A stretch of DNA of 64,000 bases from contig DP000238.1 of the NCBI GenBank assembly GCA_000200715.1, positions 1,908,849-1,972,848 on the forward strand, written 5' to 3'. The DNA comes from Cenarchaeum symbiosum A. Lineage in GTDB: Archaea > Thermoproteota > Nitrososphaeria > Nitrososphaerales > Nitrosopumilaceae. This document shows, one piece after another, positions 43,863 through 51,046 of this stretch. The notes beneath the pieces were generated by a model that was not told the origin of the DNA, did no database searches, and saw only the letters and a list, made by a program, of their open reading frames with translations. Position 1 is the stretch's first letter. Every line of letters begins with the position of its first letter. The translations under genes and the position numbers were made by a program.

Positions 43863-44123
43863 ATGAGGGGCATACCAAGCGTTCTCTTGATCGTTGCCAT
43901 TATGATGGTGATACCATACGTAGGCAATGCGATCGCGGCAGGTGATGAGCCTGGCGAGTACCTTGACCGCAGGACAGTCATCTGGAACCTCTTCTTCAGG
44001 CTCATGGTTGTCTGCTTTACAGTGGGGGCCGTCGTATCCGGGATCGTGATCTGGCAGGTATGGCGTTTCCGGGAATCACATCCACAGGCCAAGCCCACAG
44101 AATACGAGGGGACGGTCTGGTAG
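43863..44123 (+). CDS. Small membrane protein of the terminal oxidase cluster
   Basis: An 86-residue protein with two hydrophobic helices (SVLLIVAIMMVIPYVGNAIA, possibly a signal peptide, and FFRLMVVCFTVGAVVSGIVIWQVW) and a polar tail. It is the first gene of the oxidase operon, ending 3 bases before coxB. The pattern of helix, short linker and WRFRESHP resembles the N-terminal membrane part of an oxidase subunit II, which would complement the one-helix CoxB next door. An accessory oxidase subunit is inferred from position. Confidence 0.7.
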   Translation: MRGIPSVLLIVAIMMVIPYVGNAIAAGDEPGEYLDRRTVIWNLFFRLMVVCFTVGAVVSGIVIWQVWRFRESHPQAKPTEYEGTVW

Positions 44124-44126
44124 ACA

Positions 44127-44558
44127 ATGGCGACCCACTCCAACTGGCTTGAATGGATCTACATCGGCGTGGTTGTCGCACTGTTATGCTGGGTTGGCGC
44201 AGAGGCGTGGAACGTAGAGAGGCTCATCGAGCATGTCCCGGAGGATGCCGAGATAATAAAGGTGGTCGGCCAGCAGTGGTTCTGGACCTTTGAGCACGAG
44301 GACGGCACCCAGGAGGTGGGCGAGCTGCATGTAGAGGTTGGCAAGGCGTACAAGTTTGAGATATACTCGACAGACGTGATACACTCGTTTAACATACACG
44401 ACTATGTAGTCCTCATGGACGCGGTCCCGGGCAAGGTGACCACAGTGTGGTTTGCACCTACAGAGGTAGGCGAGCATGATATACAGTGCAGGGAGTACTG
44501 CGGGCTGATCCATTATAACATGAGGGGCACGCTATTCGTGGAGGAGGCGTCGGCATGA
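44127..44558 (+). CDS. coxB: Heme-copper oxidase subunit II (CuA)
   Basis: It receives electrons at the CuA centre and passes them to subunit I. The 143 residues are short for the family: one N-terminal membrane helix (WIYIGVVVALLCWVGAEAW), then the cupredoxin domain. CuA ligands are complete: His in VIHSFNIH (about 88), then CREYCGLIHYNM (Cys, Glu, Cys, His, Met; about 119-130). It is operonic with the 86-residue membrane protein and CoxA. Confidence 0.95.
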   Translation: MATHSNWLEWIYIGVVVALLCWVGAEAWNVERLIEHVPEDAEIIKVVGQQWFWTFEHEDGTQEVGELHVEVGKAYKFEIYSTDVIHSFNIHDYVVLMDAVPGKVTTVWFAPTEVGEHDIQCREYCGLIHYNMRGTLFVEEASA

Positions 44559-44607
44559 CAAGGTATTTAATCAATTACAACACTAGCAGGACAAGAGGGA
44601 TGACACA

Positions 44608-46134
44608 ATGGTACTAGAACTCCAAAAGCCGCGCCCCATCTGGCAGATCATGTTCTCGACGCATCATACAGATGTGGGCCTGCTCTACCTGATATCCTCG
44701 CTGGGCTTTCTGTTCCTGGGCGGGGCACTGGCCCTGCTGATAAGGGCGGAGCTCTTCTTCCCGGGAACGCAGTTTATCGCGGATTCAATGACCTTCAACA
44801 GGATGTTTACTGTTCATGGAACGACCCTGATATTCCTGTTTATACTGCCGTTTGCATCCGCTGTTGGAAACTACTTTGTCCCGATAATGGTCCGGTACAA
44901 GGACATGGCGTATCCAAAGCTCAACGCGATAGCCTTCTGGATGATCCCGCCCGCGGGGGCACTCGTCTGGCTGGGCTTTGCCGACTTTAGCTGGTACGCA
45001 ACACCCCCGTACTCTGTAATCAGCGCACCAGGGCCTGCCGCCGACATGTGGATATTTGGCCTAAAGATACTGGGCATCTCATCGATACTGGGATCAATCA
45101 ACTTTATCGTTACAATACTCAAATGCAAGCATCCGGACATGTCCCTGGGCCAGGTCCCACTTCTTGCATGGTCATATCTTTCATCATCGTTAATAGTCCT
45201 CGTGGCACTGCCCACCTTTGCAGCGGCCCTGCTCATGCTGCTTACCGACAGGCTCGGCGTCTCTGGGTTCTTCAACCCGGCAGTGGGCGGCGATCCTATC
45301 GCGTACGCGCACCTGTTCTGGTTTACATTCCACCCGGAGGTATACGTGCTGGTCATACCGGCAATCGGCATGATGTACGAGATGGTGCCCCGCTTCTCTA
45401 GAAAGCCGATATACAGCTACAACTCTGGATTGTTTGCATTCGTGCTGCTTACAATAGTGGGCTTTTCATCCTGGGCGCACCACATGTTTGCAACAGGGAT
45501 GTCCTTTACGGAAAAGACCGTATTCATGCTGGGTACGCTTGCTGCAGTGCCGGCATCGGCCATGCACGTGTTCAACTTTGTGGCCACCATGTGGAACGGG
45601 CGCATCAGGTTCGATTCACCGATGATGTGGTCGATAGGCGGAATAGCATTGTTCTTTTCCGCAGGCGCCGGCGGCGTGCTCAACGCGGCCATGCCGCTGG
45701 ACTTTACCACGCACGATACGTACTGGGTCGTGGGCCACTTCCACCTGTTTGTAATGGGGACGATAGCGTTCGGCTCGATAGGCTTCTTTTACTATATGTT
45801 CCCGTTCGTAACCGGCAGGATGTACAATGAAAAGCTCGGCAAGATCCACTTTGTATTCTCGTTCGTTGGAGCGGTGCTGCTCTTCTTTACCCAGCACATA
45901 CTGGGGATATACGGCATGCCCCGCAGGGTCTACGACTATCCGCCCATACCTGAATGGATTGCAATGAACCAGATTGCCACAGTGGGCGCAATGCTGATAG
46001 GCGTGGGAATGGCGATATTCCTCGGCAACATGATACACTCGTCTGCAAAGGGCAAGCCGGCCAACATGGAGGACCCGTGGGGGATCGGCGGCAGATACTA
46101 TTACCCATACCAGGTCAAGAACCCCCAGCACTAG
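44608..46134 (+). CDS. coxA: Heme-copper oxidase subunit I
   Basis: Catalytic subunit that reduces oxygen and pumps protons. It has 508 residues and about 12 membrane helices. Low-spin heme ligand: FTVHGTTLIFLF. CuB ligands: FTFHPEVYVLVIP (His with the cross-linked Tyr, about 235) and WAHHMFATGM. Heme a3 and a ligands: VVGHFHLFVMG (about 375). A TATA-like stretch at 44561-44570 may give a separate message. In ammonia-oxidising archaea this is the terminal oxidase. Confidence 0.97.
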   Translation: MVLELQKPRPIWQIMFSTHHTDVGLLYLISSLGFLFLGGALALLIRAELFFPGTQFIADSMTFNRMFTVHGTTLIFLFILPFASAVGNYFVPIMVRYKDMAYPKLNAIAFWMIPPAGALVWLGFADFSWYATPPYSVISAPGPAADMWIFGLKILGISSILGSINFIVTILKCKHPDMSLGQVPLLAWSYLSSSLIVLVALPTFAAALLMLLTDRLGVSGFFNPAVGGDPIAYAHLFWFTFHPEVYVLVIPAIGMMYEMVPRFSRKPIYSYNSGLFAFVLLTIVGFSSWAHHMFATGMSFTEKTVFMLGTLAAVPASAMHVFNFVATMWNGRIRFDSPMMWSIGGIALFFSAGAGGVLNAAMPLDFTTHDTYWVVGHFHLFVMGTIAFGSIGFFYYMFPFVTGRMYNEKLGKIHFVFSFVGAVLLFFTQHILGIYGMPRRVYDYPPIPEWIAMNQIATVGAMLIGVGMAIFLGNMIHSSAKGKPANMEDPWGIGGRYYYPYQVKNPQH

Positions 46135-46143
46135 GTGCATACG

Positions 46144-46731
46144 ATGGCTGACGATCCAAACGACCCAATATACAGGACCACCGCTGCAAGAACGGGCAAG
46201 ATGATGGCCATAATGCTGGGCATATGCCTGGCAGGCGGAGGGATCTTTTTCGGCCTGTGGGACTATTGGATCTCCGAGCCCGCCCCGGTGGTAGCCATGA
46301 TGGCAGGCGAAGGCCCCGTCGAGACTGCAGTCGAGCTATCCGGCAGGGACATCGACGTCTCGCTTTCATTTATAGAATCAGAGGACTTTAGGGTTCTTGC
46401 ATTCGACGCGCTGCCCGGCGAGCCCGGCAGCAACCCGACGATAACTGCAGAGGTGGGCGACAGGATACGGTTCGACGTGGTAAACGACGGCGTATTGTTC
46501 CACGCGTTCGGTGTTACAGCCGACGAGGAGGGATGGGTCGGATTGTACCCTTCGTCAGAGATCGCCACATCGAGCAACCCGCTCCTGGCGGGCGAGAGCG
46601 GCACATCCGAGTTCATACCGTCAGAAGACGGCGTATACTATTACATCTGCACAGTCCCGGGCCACAGGATCCAGGGAATGGTCGGCCAGATTATAGTCGG
46701 AGACGCAGAGGCACCCGCACCCGAGGGCTGA
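46144..46731 (+). CDS. Membrane-anchored blue copper (cupredoxin) protein
   Basis: An electron carrier of the plastocyanin type. The 195 residues start MADDPNDPIYRTTAART, then one membrane helix (MMAIMLGICLAGGGIFFGLW), a linker, and a copper domain. Type 1 copper ligands are visible: His in LFHAFGV (about 121), then CTVPGHRIQGM (Cys, His, Met). It follows coxA after 9 bases and probably docks to the oxidase, either as a donor or as an extra subunit. Such copper proteins replace cytochrome c in Thaumarchaeota (established knowledge). Confidence 0.92.
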   Translation: MADDPNDPIYRTTAARTGKMMAIMLGICLAGGGIFFGLWDYWISEPAPVVAMMAGEGPVETAVELSGRDIDVSLSFIESEDFRVLAFDALPGEPGSNPTITAEVGDRIRFDVVNDGVLFHAFGVTADEEGWVGLYPSSEIATSSNPLLAGESGTSEFIPSEDGVYYYICTVPGHRIQGMVGQIIVGDAEAPAPEG

Positions 46732-46741
46732 CCGGATAACA

Positions 46742-47185
46742 TTGGCCCTCAAATACCTCTCCCTTGTATCCCTTGCAGTACTGTATTCGCTGATGTTTCT
46801 CGGCGGGTACATCTCGGCCGCCGGCCTGGGCCTCACGTGCCCCGACTGGCCGCTCTGCCCCAACGGGCTACTTCCGGGCGACCCGTACCTTGTCGAGTGG
46901 ACGCACAGGCTGATTGCAGTCACCGCAGGGGGCCTGATCATCGCCACCGCGGTAGCCTCTTGTATAAACAAGGACGCAGGCTCCCGGATGAAGGCGACCG
47001 CGATAATAGGGGCCGTCCTTGTAGTCACACAGATAACGCTGGGGGCCGTAGTCATAGATACGAAACTTCACGCTGTTCTGGTGGCCGTGCACCTGGGCAT
47101 AGGCATACTGTTGTTCGCAATGGTATTGATGACTACACTCTTTGCATTCCGCATGGGCAAGCAGTCGATAAAGGCCCGGACGTAG
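46742..47185 (+). CDS. ctaA: Heme A synthase, compact archaeal form
   Basis: It oxidises the C8 methyl of heme O to give heme A. The 147 residues with four membrane helices are half of the bacterial eight-helix protein, which is the known compact archaeal CtaA. Conserved points are GGYISAAGLGLTCPDWPLCP (two Cys), VEWTHRLIAVTAGGLI with heme-binding His, and LHAVLVAVHLGIGILL with two His. The TTG start is 10 bases after the cupredoxin gene, so it belongs to the oxidase operon. ctaB, the preceding step, is at 51.0 kb. Confidence 0.88.
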   Translation: MALKYLSLVSLAVLYSLMFLGGYISAAGLGLTCPDWPLCPNGLLPGDPYLVEWTHRLIAVTAGGLIIATAVASCINKDAGSRMKATAIIGAVLVVTQITLGAVVIDTKLHAVLVAVHLGIGILLFAMVLMTTLFAFRMGKQSIKART

Positions 47186-47216
47186 ACAGGCTGTACAGGC
47201 CCCGCCGATTACCGCC

Positions 47217-47744
47217 CTAGGGCTTGGGTTTGTGCCGCGGAAACCTCTTGGGTATGTAGACGTACCCGACTATAACCGCAAACGTGCTGGCCCCGACTGT
47301 AATCGAGAAAAAGAAGATGTACCCAAAGGGGCTCTGCGTGCTCAGGTTGAAGGTATAGGTCAGGATCTCGCCCTGCTCGTTCATGTCGTACAGGTCCACG
47401 AACACTATGTGGTTTCCCTTGGATGTAAAGGAGTGCTCCACCTCCCAGTGGCTGCCGTCGACCGCCCTTGGCGCTATGGCCCAGAGCTGCTCCCCCTGGT
47501 AGGTAAAGCGGAGCCCCATGGTGAACCTGTCGACCTCCACAAAGTCGATGTCCGTCACCCTGAGCAGGATCGTTGACGGCTCGTCTACCTGGGGGAACTC
47601 GGGCAGGGTGGCTATCTGGACCCTGTACCCGCCTATGAACTCCTCTGCCGAGTTGAAGAGCGAGTGGGCGTGCGATTCAGAAATGCCGCCGGCGCCTGCC
47701 GCCACTGCAAGCACGGCCAGAATTATGGGGATGCGCGGGTTCAC
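47217..47744 (-). CDS. Secreted, C-terminally anchored protein next to the oxidase cluster
   Basis: GTG 47744 gives 175 residues with a clean signal peptide (MNPRIPIILAVLAVAAGAGG) and lies 27 bases from a TATA box; ATG 47786 is a less convincing start. The outside part is a single beta-rich domain (STILLRVTDIDFVEVDRFTM, HSFTSKGNHIVFVDLYDM). A membrane helix (IFFFSITVGASTFAVIVGYV) and a basic tail follow. It resembles YtkA/FixH-like oxidase assembly or copper-handling proteins only in general layout. The function is inferred from position. Confidence 0.68.
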   Translation of the reverse strand: MNPRIPIILAVLAVAAGAGGISESHAHSLFNSAEEFIGGYRVQIATLPEFPQVDEPSTILLRVTDIDFVEVDRFTMGLRFTYQGEQLWAIAPRAVDGSHWEVEHSFTSKGNHIVFVDLYDMNEQGEILTYTFNLSTQSPFGYIFFFSITVGASTFAVIVGYVYIPKRFPRHKPKP

Positions 47745-47766
47745 TGCTATCAAGCAGGCGGCAAAA

Positions 47767-47776
47767 GTATTATAAT
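47767..47776 (-). promoter_or_regulatory. TATA box of the secreted anchored protein
   Basis: ATTATAATAC on the minus strand is centred 27 bases before GTG 47744 and supports that start. Confidence 0.5.
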
Positions 47777-47867
47777 GTAGTTTCATAAAATTAGGCACAA
47801 CTAATACGTATGGATGCGATCGCCTGTCCTGCACGCCGTATAAGCGGGGATGGGAAAAATGTCCAAA

Positions 47868-47876
47868 CCTTTAAAT
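47868..47876 (+). promoter_or_regulatory. TATA box of the SRPBCC protein gene
   Basis: CCTTTAAAT is centred about 28 bases before TTG 47901. Confidence 0.55.
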
Positions 47877-47900
47877 CCGTAATGGGAAGTCGGAAATCTG

Positions 47901-48503
47901 TTGACTGTAATAAGCAAGTCGATCGAGATCAAGGCACCAATCAGCACTGTCTTTACGTACTTTGCAAGGCCCGAGCACGTCTCTGACCAGGTAAAGAACG
48001 ATACAGTCGGAATGAGCGTAGTCCCTCTTGATGTCAAGGAAGGCATGGGTGTGGGAACAACGTTCAGGGTGATAGGCGACTTTGGCGGCAAGCGGCTCGA
48101 ATGGGACTGCGAGACGACCGAGTACAAGAGGAACAGCAGGATCACAGCAGAACAGTTCAAGGGCCCGTTCAAGCACTGGAAGATCACCAACGACTTTGAG
48201 GAGCTCGGCGAGAACGAGACCCGCGTGACACTCACTGTAGACTATGTGATGCCATTTGGACCCTTGGGCAGCATACTGAACAAGGCAAAGTTTGCAAAGT
48301 CTGCCGAGCGCGGCATGGAGACAGCACTGTACAATGTGCGCGGCCTGCTCGAAGGCAACGGCTCAATCCCCGTATACATCACACTCGATGCATACCGCAA
48401 GCTGCTGGCAGAGAAGAAAAAGATGCACAACGTCCCGGTCTCGACTGTACTAACCCAGATACTCAAAGAGTATGACGAGATCCAGGCCAAGGTTCCAAAC
48501 TAA
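47901..48503 (+). CDS. SRPBCC/START-like ligand-binding protein with C-terminal helical extension
   Basis: A 200-residue protein from a TTG start. Residues 1-145 form a polyketide-cyclase/START-type fold (SIEIKAPISTVFTYFARPEH, then FRVIGDFGGKRLEWDCETTE, and a long helix with AKSAERGMETALYNVRGLLE). Residues about 151-196 (SIPVYITLDAYRKLLAEKKK, VPVSTVLTQILKEYDEIQ) form a strand followed by two helices, like a ribbon-helix-helix DNA-binding domain. The combination suggests a ligand-sensing regulator, which is inference. Confidence 0.72.
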   Translation: MTVISKSIEIKAPISTVFTYFARPEHVSDQVKNDTVGMSVVPLDVKEGMGVGTTFRVIGDFGGKRLEWDCETTEYKRNSRITAEQFKGPFKHWKITNDFEELGENETRVTLTVDYVMPFGPLGSILNKAKFAKSAERGMETALYNVRGLLEGNGSIPVYITLDAYRKLLAEKKKMHNVPVSTVLTQILKEYDEIQAKVPN

Positions 48504-48550
48504 CTGTCATCTCAACGTTAATAACAAACTCTATTTCTGTAAATTTCTGT

Positions 48551-48624
48551 GGGTTTATGGCTCAGCCAGGTAGAGCACCGGACTCTTAATCCGGCTGTCA
48601 GGGGTTCGAATCCCCTTAAACCCG
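48551..48624 (+). tRNA. tRNA-Lys (anticodon CUU)
   Basis: 74 bases: acceptor GGGTTTA/TAAACCC with discriminator G; D-stem GCTC/GAGC; anticodon arm CCGGA-CTCTTAA-TCCGG giving CUU; T-arm AGGGG-TTCGAAT-CCCCT. No CCA is encoded and no intron is seen. Confidence 0.95.
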
Positions 48625-48777
48625 CCTTCTAGATGTAATGCGCAGGGGCGCATAGGAGTTATTAGAAATGGCCTCCATAACCAGATGGTATGTCGCTGCA
48701 AGGCTTTGTACTGGTCAGTTGTACGACCCTGACTGTAGCTTTGAGCATCGCGCTGGCCGCCCTGTATTCCTGAGCAT

Positions 48778-49185
48778 TCAGAGGCCGAGGTGCTTTTTTG
48801 CTATCATGTGGATTCCGGGCTCGCCTACCGCGCCCGTCATCCTGTCGGCGGGGCTGCCGTCTCTAAACATGACAAACGTGGGTATCGCCTGCACTCCATA
48901 TCTATGCGCTATCGGCTGGGCATTGTCCACGTTGACGCGGGCGAACTTTATGCCGGGGTACTTTTTTGCCATCCTCTCAAATATCGGGTGCATCGACTTG
49001 CAGGGGCCGCACCACTCCGCCCAAAAGTCAACAAGGACGAGGCCGCCTGCGCCTATCACGCCGTCAAAGTTTGAAGTATCAAGCTCGAGCACGCCGGCTT
49101 TTGCCGCGAGCTGCCCCTCCCTGTGCTCCCCCATTAGATCATGCAACTGCTTGTCCCGTATGCGCTCGTATTCTGAGTCGTCCAT
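48778..49185 (-). CDS. Thioredoxin
   Basis: Thiol-disulfide reductant of 135 residues. A 40-residue helical N-terminal extension (MDDSEYERIRDKQLHDLMGE) precedes the thioredoxin fold with LVLVDFWAEWCGPCKSMHPI (active site WCGPC, about residue 59), VNVDNAQPIAHRYGVQAIPT (cis-Pro) and FVMFRDGSPADRMTGA. The extension is unusual for a plain thioredoxin and recalls some archaeal ones. A TATA-like ATATTAAAC region at about 49207-49216 lies 27 bases upstream. Confidence 0.93.
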   Translation of the reverse strand: MDDSEYERIRDKQLHDLMGEHREGQLAAKAGVLELDTSNFDGVIGAGGLVLVDFWAEWCGPCKSMHPIFERMAKKYPGIKFARVNVDNAQPIAHRYGVQAIPTFVMFRDGSPADRMTGAVGEPGIHMIAKKHLGL

Positions 49186-49226
49186 ATTATGGTAGGGGCG
49201 GGCCTGATATTAAACGGATGCGGCCC

Positions 49227-49646
49227 CTACAGGTCGAGCAGGAACCTGAGCCTGACCCCGTCGGATTCGTCTATCTCCATTTCATGGAATGTGGGCGCCT
49301 TTATCTCCACATGAAAACCGTGCCTCTCAAGATCGATGGGCTCGCCAAACGTGCTGGCCCTGACGGTGCGCTTGTCCCCGGAGATCTTTGCGGATATCCT
49401 GGATATGGCAAAGCCGCCGGTGATGATCTGGTATATCACTTCCTCGAGCCAGTTGAACAGCAGGTAGTGCAGGTCCTCGCCGGACGCTGTGATCTCGCGC
49501 TCTTCTATCTCTTTGACGGATCCGGTATCCAGCGTGATCTCGGCCACGGCCCTGCCTGCAGCAGTGAACGCCTCGTCGAGGCTGCCTGCCCTGACTTCGA
49601 CTATCGCATCTGTGGCATGATCAAGGATTCTATAGCTCAAGCGCAC
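49227..49646 (-). CDS. Archease
   Basis: It activates the RNA ligase RtcB in tRNA splicing and RNA repair. From GTG 49646 the 139 residues match the family: YRILDHATDAIVEVRAGSLDEAF with the metal-binding Asp/His region, AGRAVAEITLD, the ASGEDLHYLLFNWLEEVIY block, and the C-terminal GFHVEIKAPTFHEMEIDESD. Length is normal. rtcB itself is not in the window. Confidence 0.9.
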   Translation of the reverse strand: MRLSYRILDHATDAIVEVRAGSLDEAFTAAGRAVAEITLDTGSVKEIEEREITASGEDLHYLLFNWLEEVIYQIITGGFAISRISAKISGDKRTVRASTFGEPIDLERHGFHVEIKAPTFHEMEIDESDGVRLRFLLDL

Positions 49647-49713
49647 ATCGGCGGGCGGCGCTCACAATTTACGTCTTTTCCGCACCGGGCTGAACCATCC
49701 GGGCCTGCCAACC

Positions 49714-49724
49714 AAGCTTTATCA
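49714..49724 (+). promoter_or_regulatory. TATA-like box of the repeat-rich membrane protein
   Basis: AAGCTTTATCA is centred about 29 bases before ATG 49749. Confidence 0.4.
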
Positions 49725-49748
49725 AGCCCATCTCTGTACCGTTGAGCC

Positions 49749-50447
49749 ATGGGAAGGTTCGAGTATGCGCTTGTGGCCGCGATGGCACTATTAATCTCGG
49801 GCACACTCGGGCTGATTTTACAGTCCCCGGATGCGGTCATGGAGGAATCAAGAGTGGATCTTGGAAGGACCGGCGTGCCCGGCGGGCTCACATTTGCAGC
49901 GCCGGATGATGTCCCCGCCCCGCGCATGGCCCCTATTGCAACAGATGACGCCATGCCGGAACCCGACGGGGAGCCGCGCTTCGTCGAGCTCGGCGCGACG
50001 GACAGCCTGATGATCGGCGAGGGCGGCCCGGCACCCGTGGAAGCTGCAGACGAGACCGATATGTCCGATGGAATGGAGGAGGCCGCCATGTCCGATGGAA
50101 TGGAGGAGGCCGCCATGTCCGATGGAATGGAGGAGGCCGCCATGTCCGATGGAATGGAGGAGGCCGCCATGTCCGATGGAATGGAGGAGGCCGCCATGTC
50201 CGATGGAATGGAGACGGGCAGCGAAGAGATGGCCGTCACCATAGAGGCGTCCGATACGGTAGAGCTTGAGGACGGGGGCTCTGAGGGGACCGTTGATGCA
50301 GAATTCGACGGCCGGACTACCGCCATAGATGTCTCCGATACGGTAGAGCTTGAGGACGGGGGCTCTGAGGGGACCGTTGATGCGGAATCCGATGACCGGA
50401 CTACCGCCATAGAGGCATCCGATGCGGTAAGCGTAGACGACGGCTGA
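49749..50447 (+). CDS. Anchored acidic repeat protein of unknown function
   Basis: A 232-residue protein with one N-terminal hydrophobic segment (YALVAAMALLISGTLGLIL) and an otherwise very acidic, probably disordered outside part. Residues about 105-155 are nine-residue repeats MSDGMEEAA (five perfect and one partial). Two longer repeats follow (about 165-225) sharing SDTVELEDGGSEGTVDAE and RTTAI. Met-rich acidic repeats could bind metal, for example copper, but this is a guess. It has no similarity to known families that I can see. Confidence 0.75.
   Translation: MGRFEYALVAAMALLISGTLGLILQSPDAVMEESRVDLGRTGVPGGLTFAAPDDVPAPRMAPIATDDAMPEPDGEPRFVELGATDSLMIGEGGPAPVEAADETDMSDGMEEAAMSDGMEEAAMSDGMEEAAMSDGMEEAAMSDGMEEAAMSDGMETGSEEMAVTIEASDTVELEDGGSEGTVDAEFDGRTTAIDVSDTVELEDGGSEGTVDAESDDRTTAIEASDAVSVDDG
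50061..50213 (+). repeat. 27-bp perfect tandem repeats in coding sequence
   Basis: Units begin at 50061, 50088, 50115, 50142 and 50169, with a partial unit at 50196. They are identical at the DNA level and encode MSDGMEEAA. The multiple-of-three period keeps the frame whatever the copy number, so length variation is likely between strains. Confidence 0.9.
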
Positions 50448-50465
50448 TCTTTAACTGATATTTCC

Positions 50466-50837
50466 CTAAATCAGGCTAACGTTGCGCCCGTCGTCGACCC
50501 AGATCCCCTCAACTTTGACCCCAAGATCCCACGATTTTACGAGCCGGACCCCTTCTGCTATGTCCTTGGCATGCTCTTCTGCCGAGACGGGATTTGCCGC
50601 ACAGTCCGCGTGGCCCGAGACTATGACCGTTTTGGACTTGTGCGCCTTTATCGATATGACCACCTTTTTTCGGAGCGCCTCGGCTGTCTCGGGCGCAGAG
50701 ATTCTCTTGTCGAGACCCGGCTCTGTAATGGTATCCACATAGTCCACGTTGTATTTTTCCCTTATCCACTCCGAGACGGGCCCCTGAATCCTGCCGTCTA
50801 TGCAGCTGACCGATGTAGCAAAGGTGCCAGTAGCCAT
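50466..50837 (-). CDS. Small beta-carbonic-anhydrase-like protein
   Basis: The 123 residues carry the zinc-ligand pattern of beta carbonic anhydrases: SCIDGR (Cys-x-Asp-x-Arg, about residue 11) and SGHADCAANP (His-x-x-Cys, about 74-83). The fold is much shorter than the usual 180-220 residues, ending soon after GIWVDDG. It could be a reduced CO2-hydrating enzyme or a related metal-binding protein. Carbon fixation by bicarbonate in Thaumarchaeota makes a CO2 role attractive, but this is inference. Confidence 0.7.
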   Translation of the reverse strand: MATGTFATSVSCIDGRIQGPVSEWIREKYNVDYVDTITEPGLDKRISAPETAEALRKKVVISIKAHKSKTVIVSGHADCAANPVSAEEHAKDIAEGVRLVKSWDLGVKVEGIWVDDGRNVSLI

Positions 50838-50928
50838 GGTTCACCGGGGGCACCGGCGGTTAAAAACGATACTTACAGGTAGGAACCGGCGTATCCGGCG
50901 GGCGCCTGCATAACAGCGGGGCTCTAAC

Positions 50929-50938
50929 TTTTAAATTA
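50929..50938 (+). promoter_or_regulatory. TATA box of the 28-residue membrane peptide
   Basis: ACTTTTAAAT is centred about 27 bases before ATG 50960. Confidence 0.55.
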
Positions 50939-50959
50939 TAGAGACCGGCCGGCAGTTCC

Positions 50960-51046
50960 ATGGACAGCACTCAGAAGCTGATAGGATACTCGCTCATCGG
51001 ACTGGTGGCGCTTACAATCGTCTACGTGGCAGTAGTGGGCTTTTAG
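50960..51046 (+). CDS. 28-residue membrane peptide
   Basis: It reads MDSTQKLIGYSLIGLVALTI followed by VYVAVVGF, a single membrane helix with a short polar N-terminus. A strong TATA box sits 27 bases upstream and the stop overlaps the convergent ctaB stop by 4 bases. A position beside heme-farnesyl genes suggests a tiny oxidase or assembly subunit, but there is no direct evidence. Confidence 0.5.
   Translation: MDSTQKLIGYSLIGLVALTIVYVAVVGF

Noticed and set aside
50061-50213. CRISPR array
   Set aside because: The 27-bp repeats are directly adjacent with no spacers and form a coding repeat in frame.
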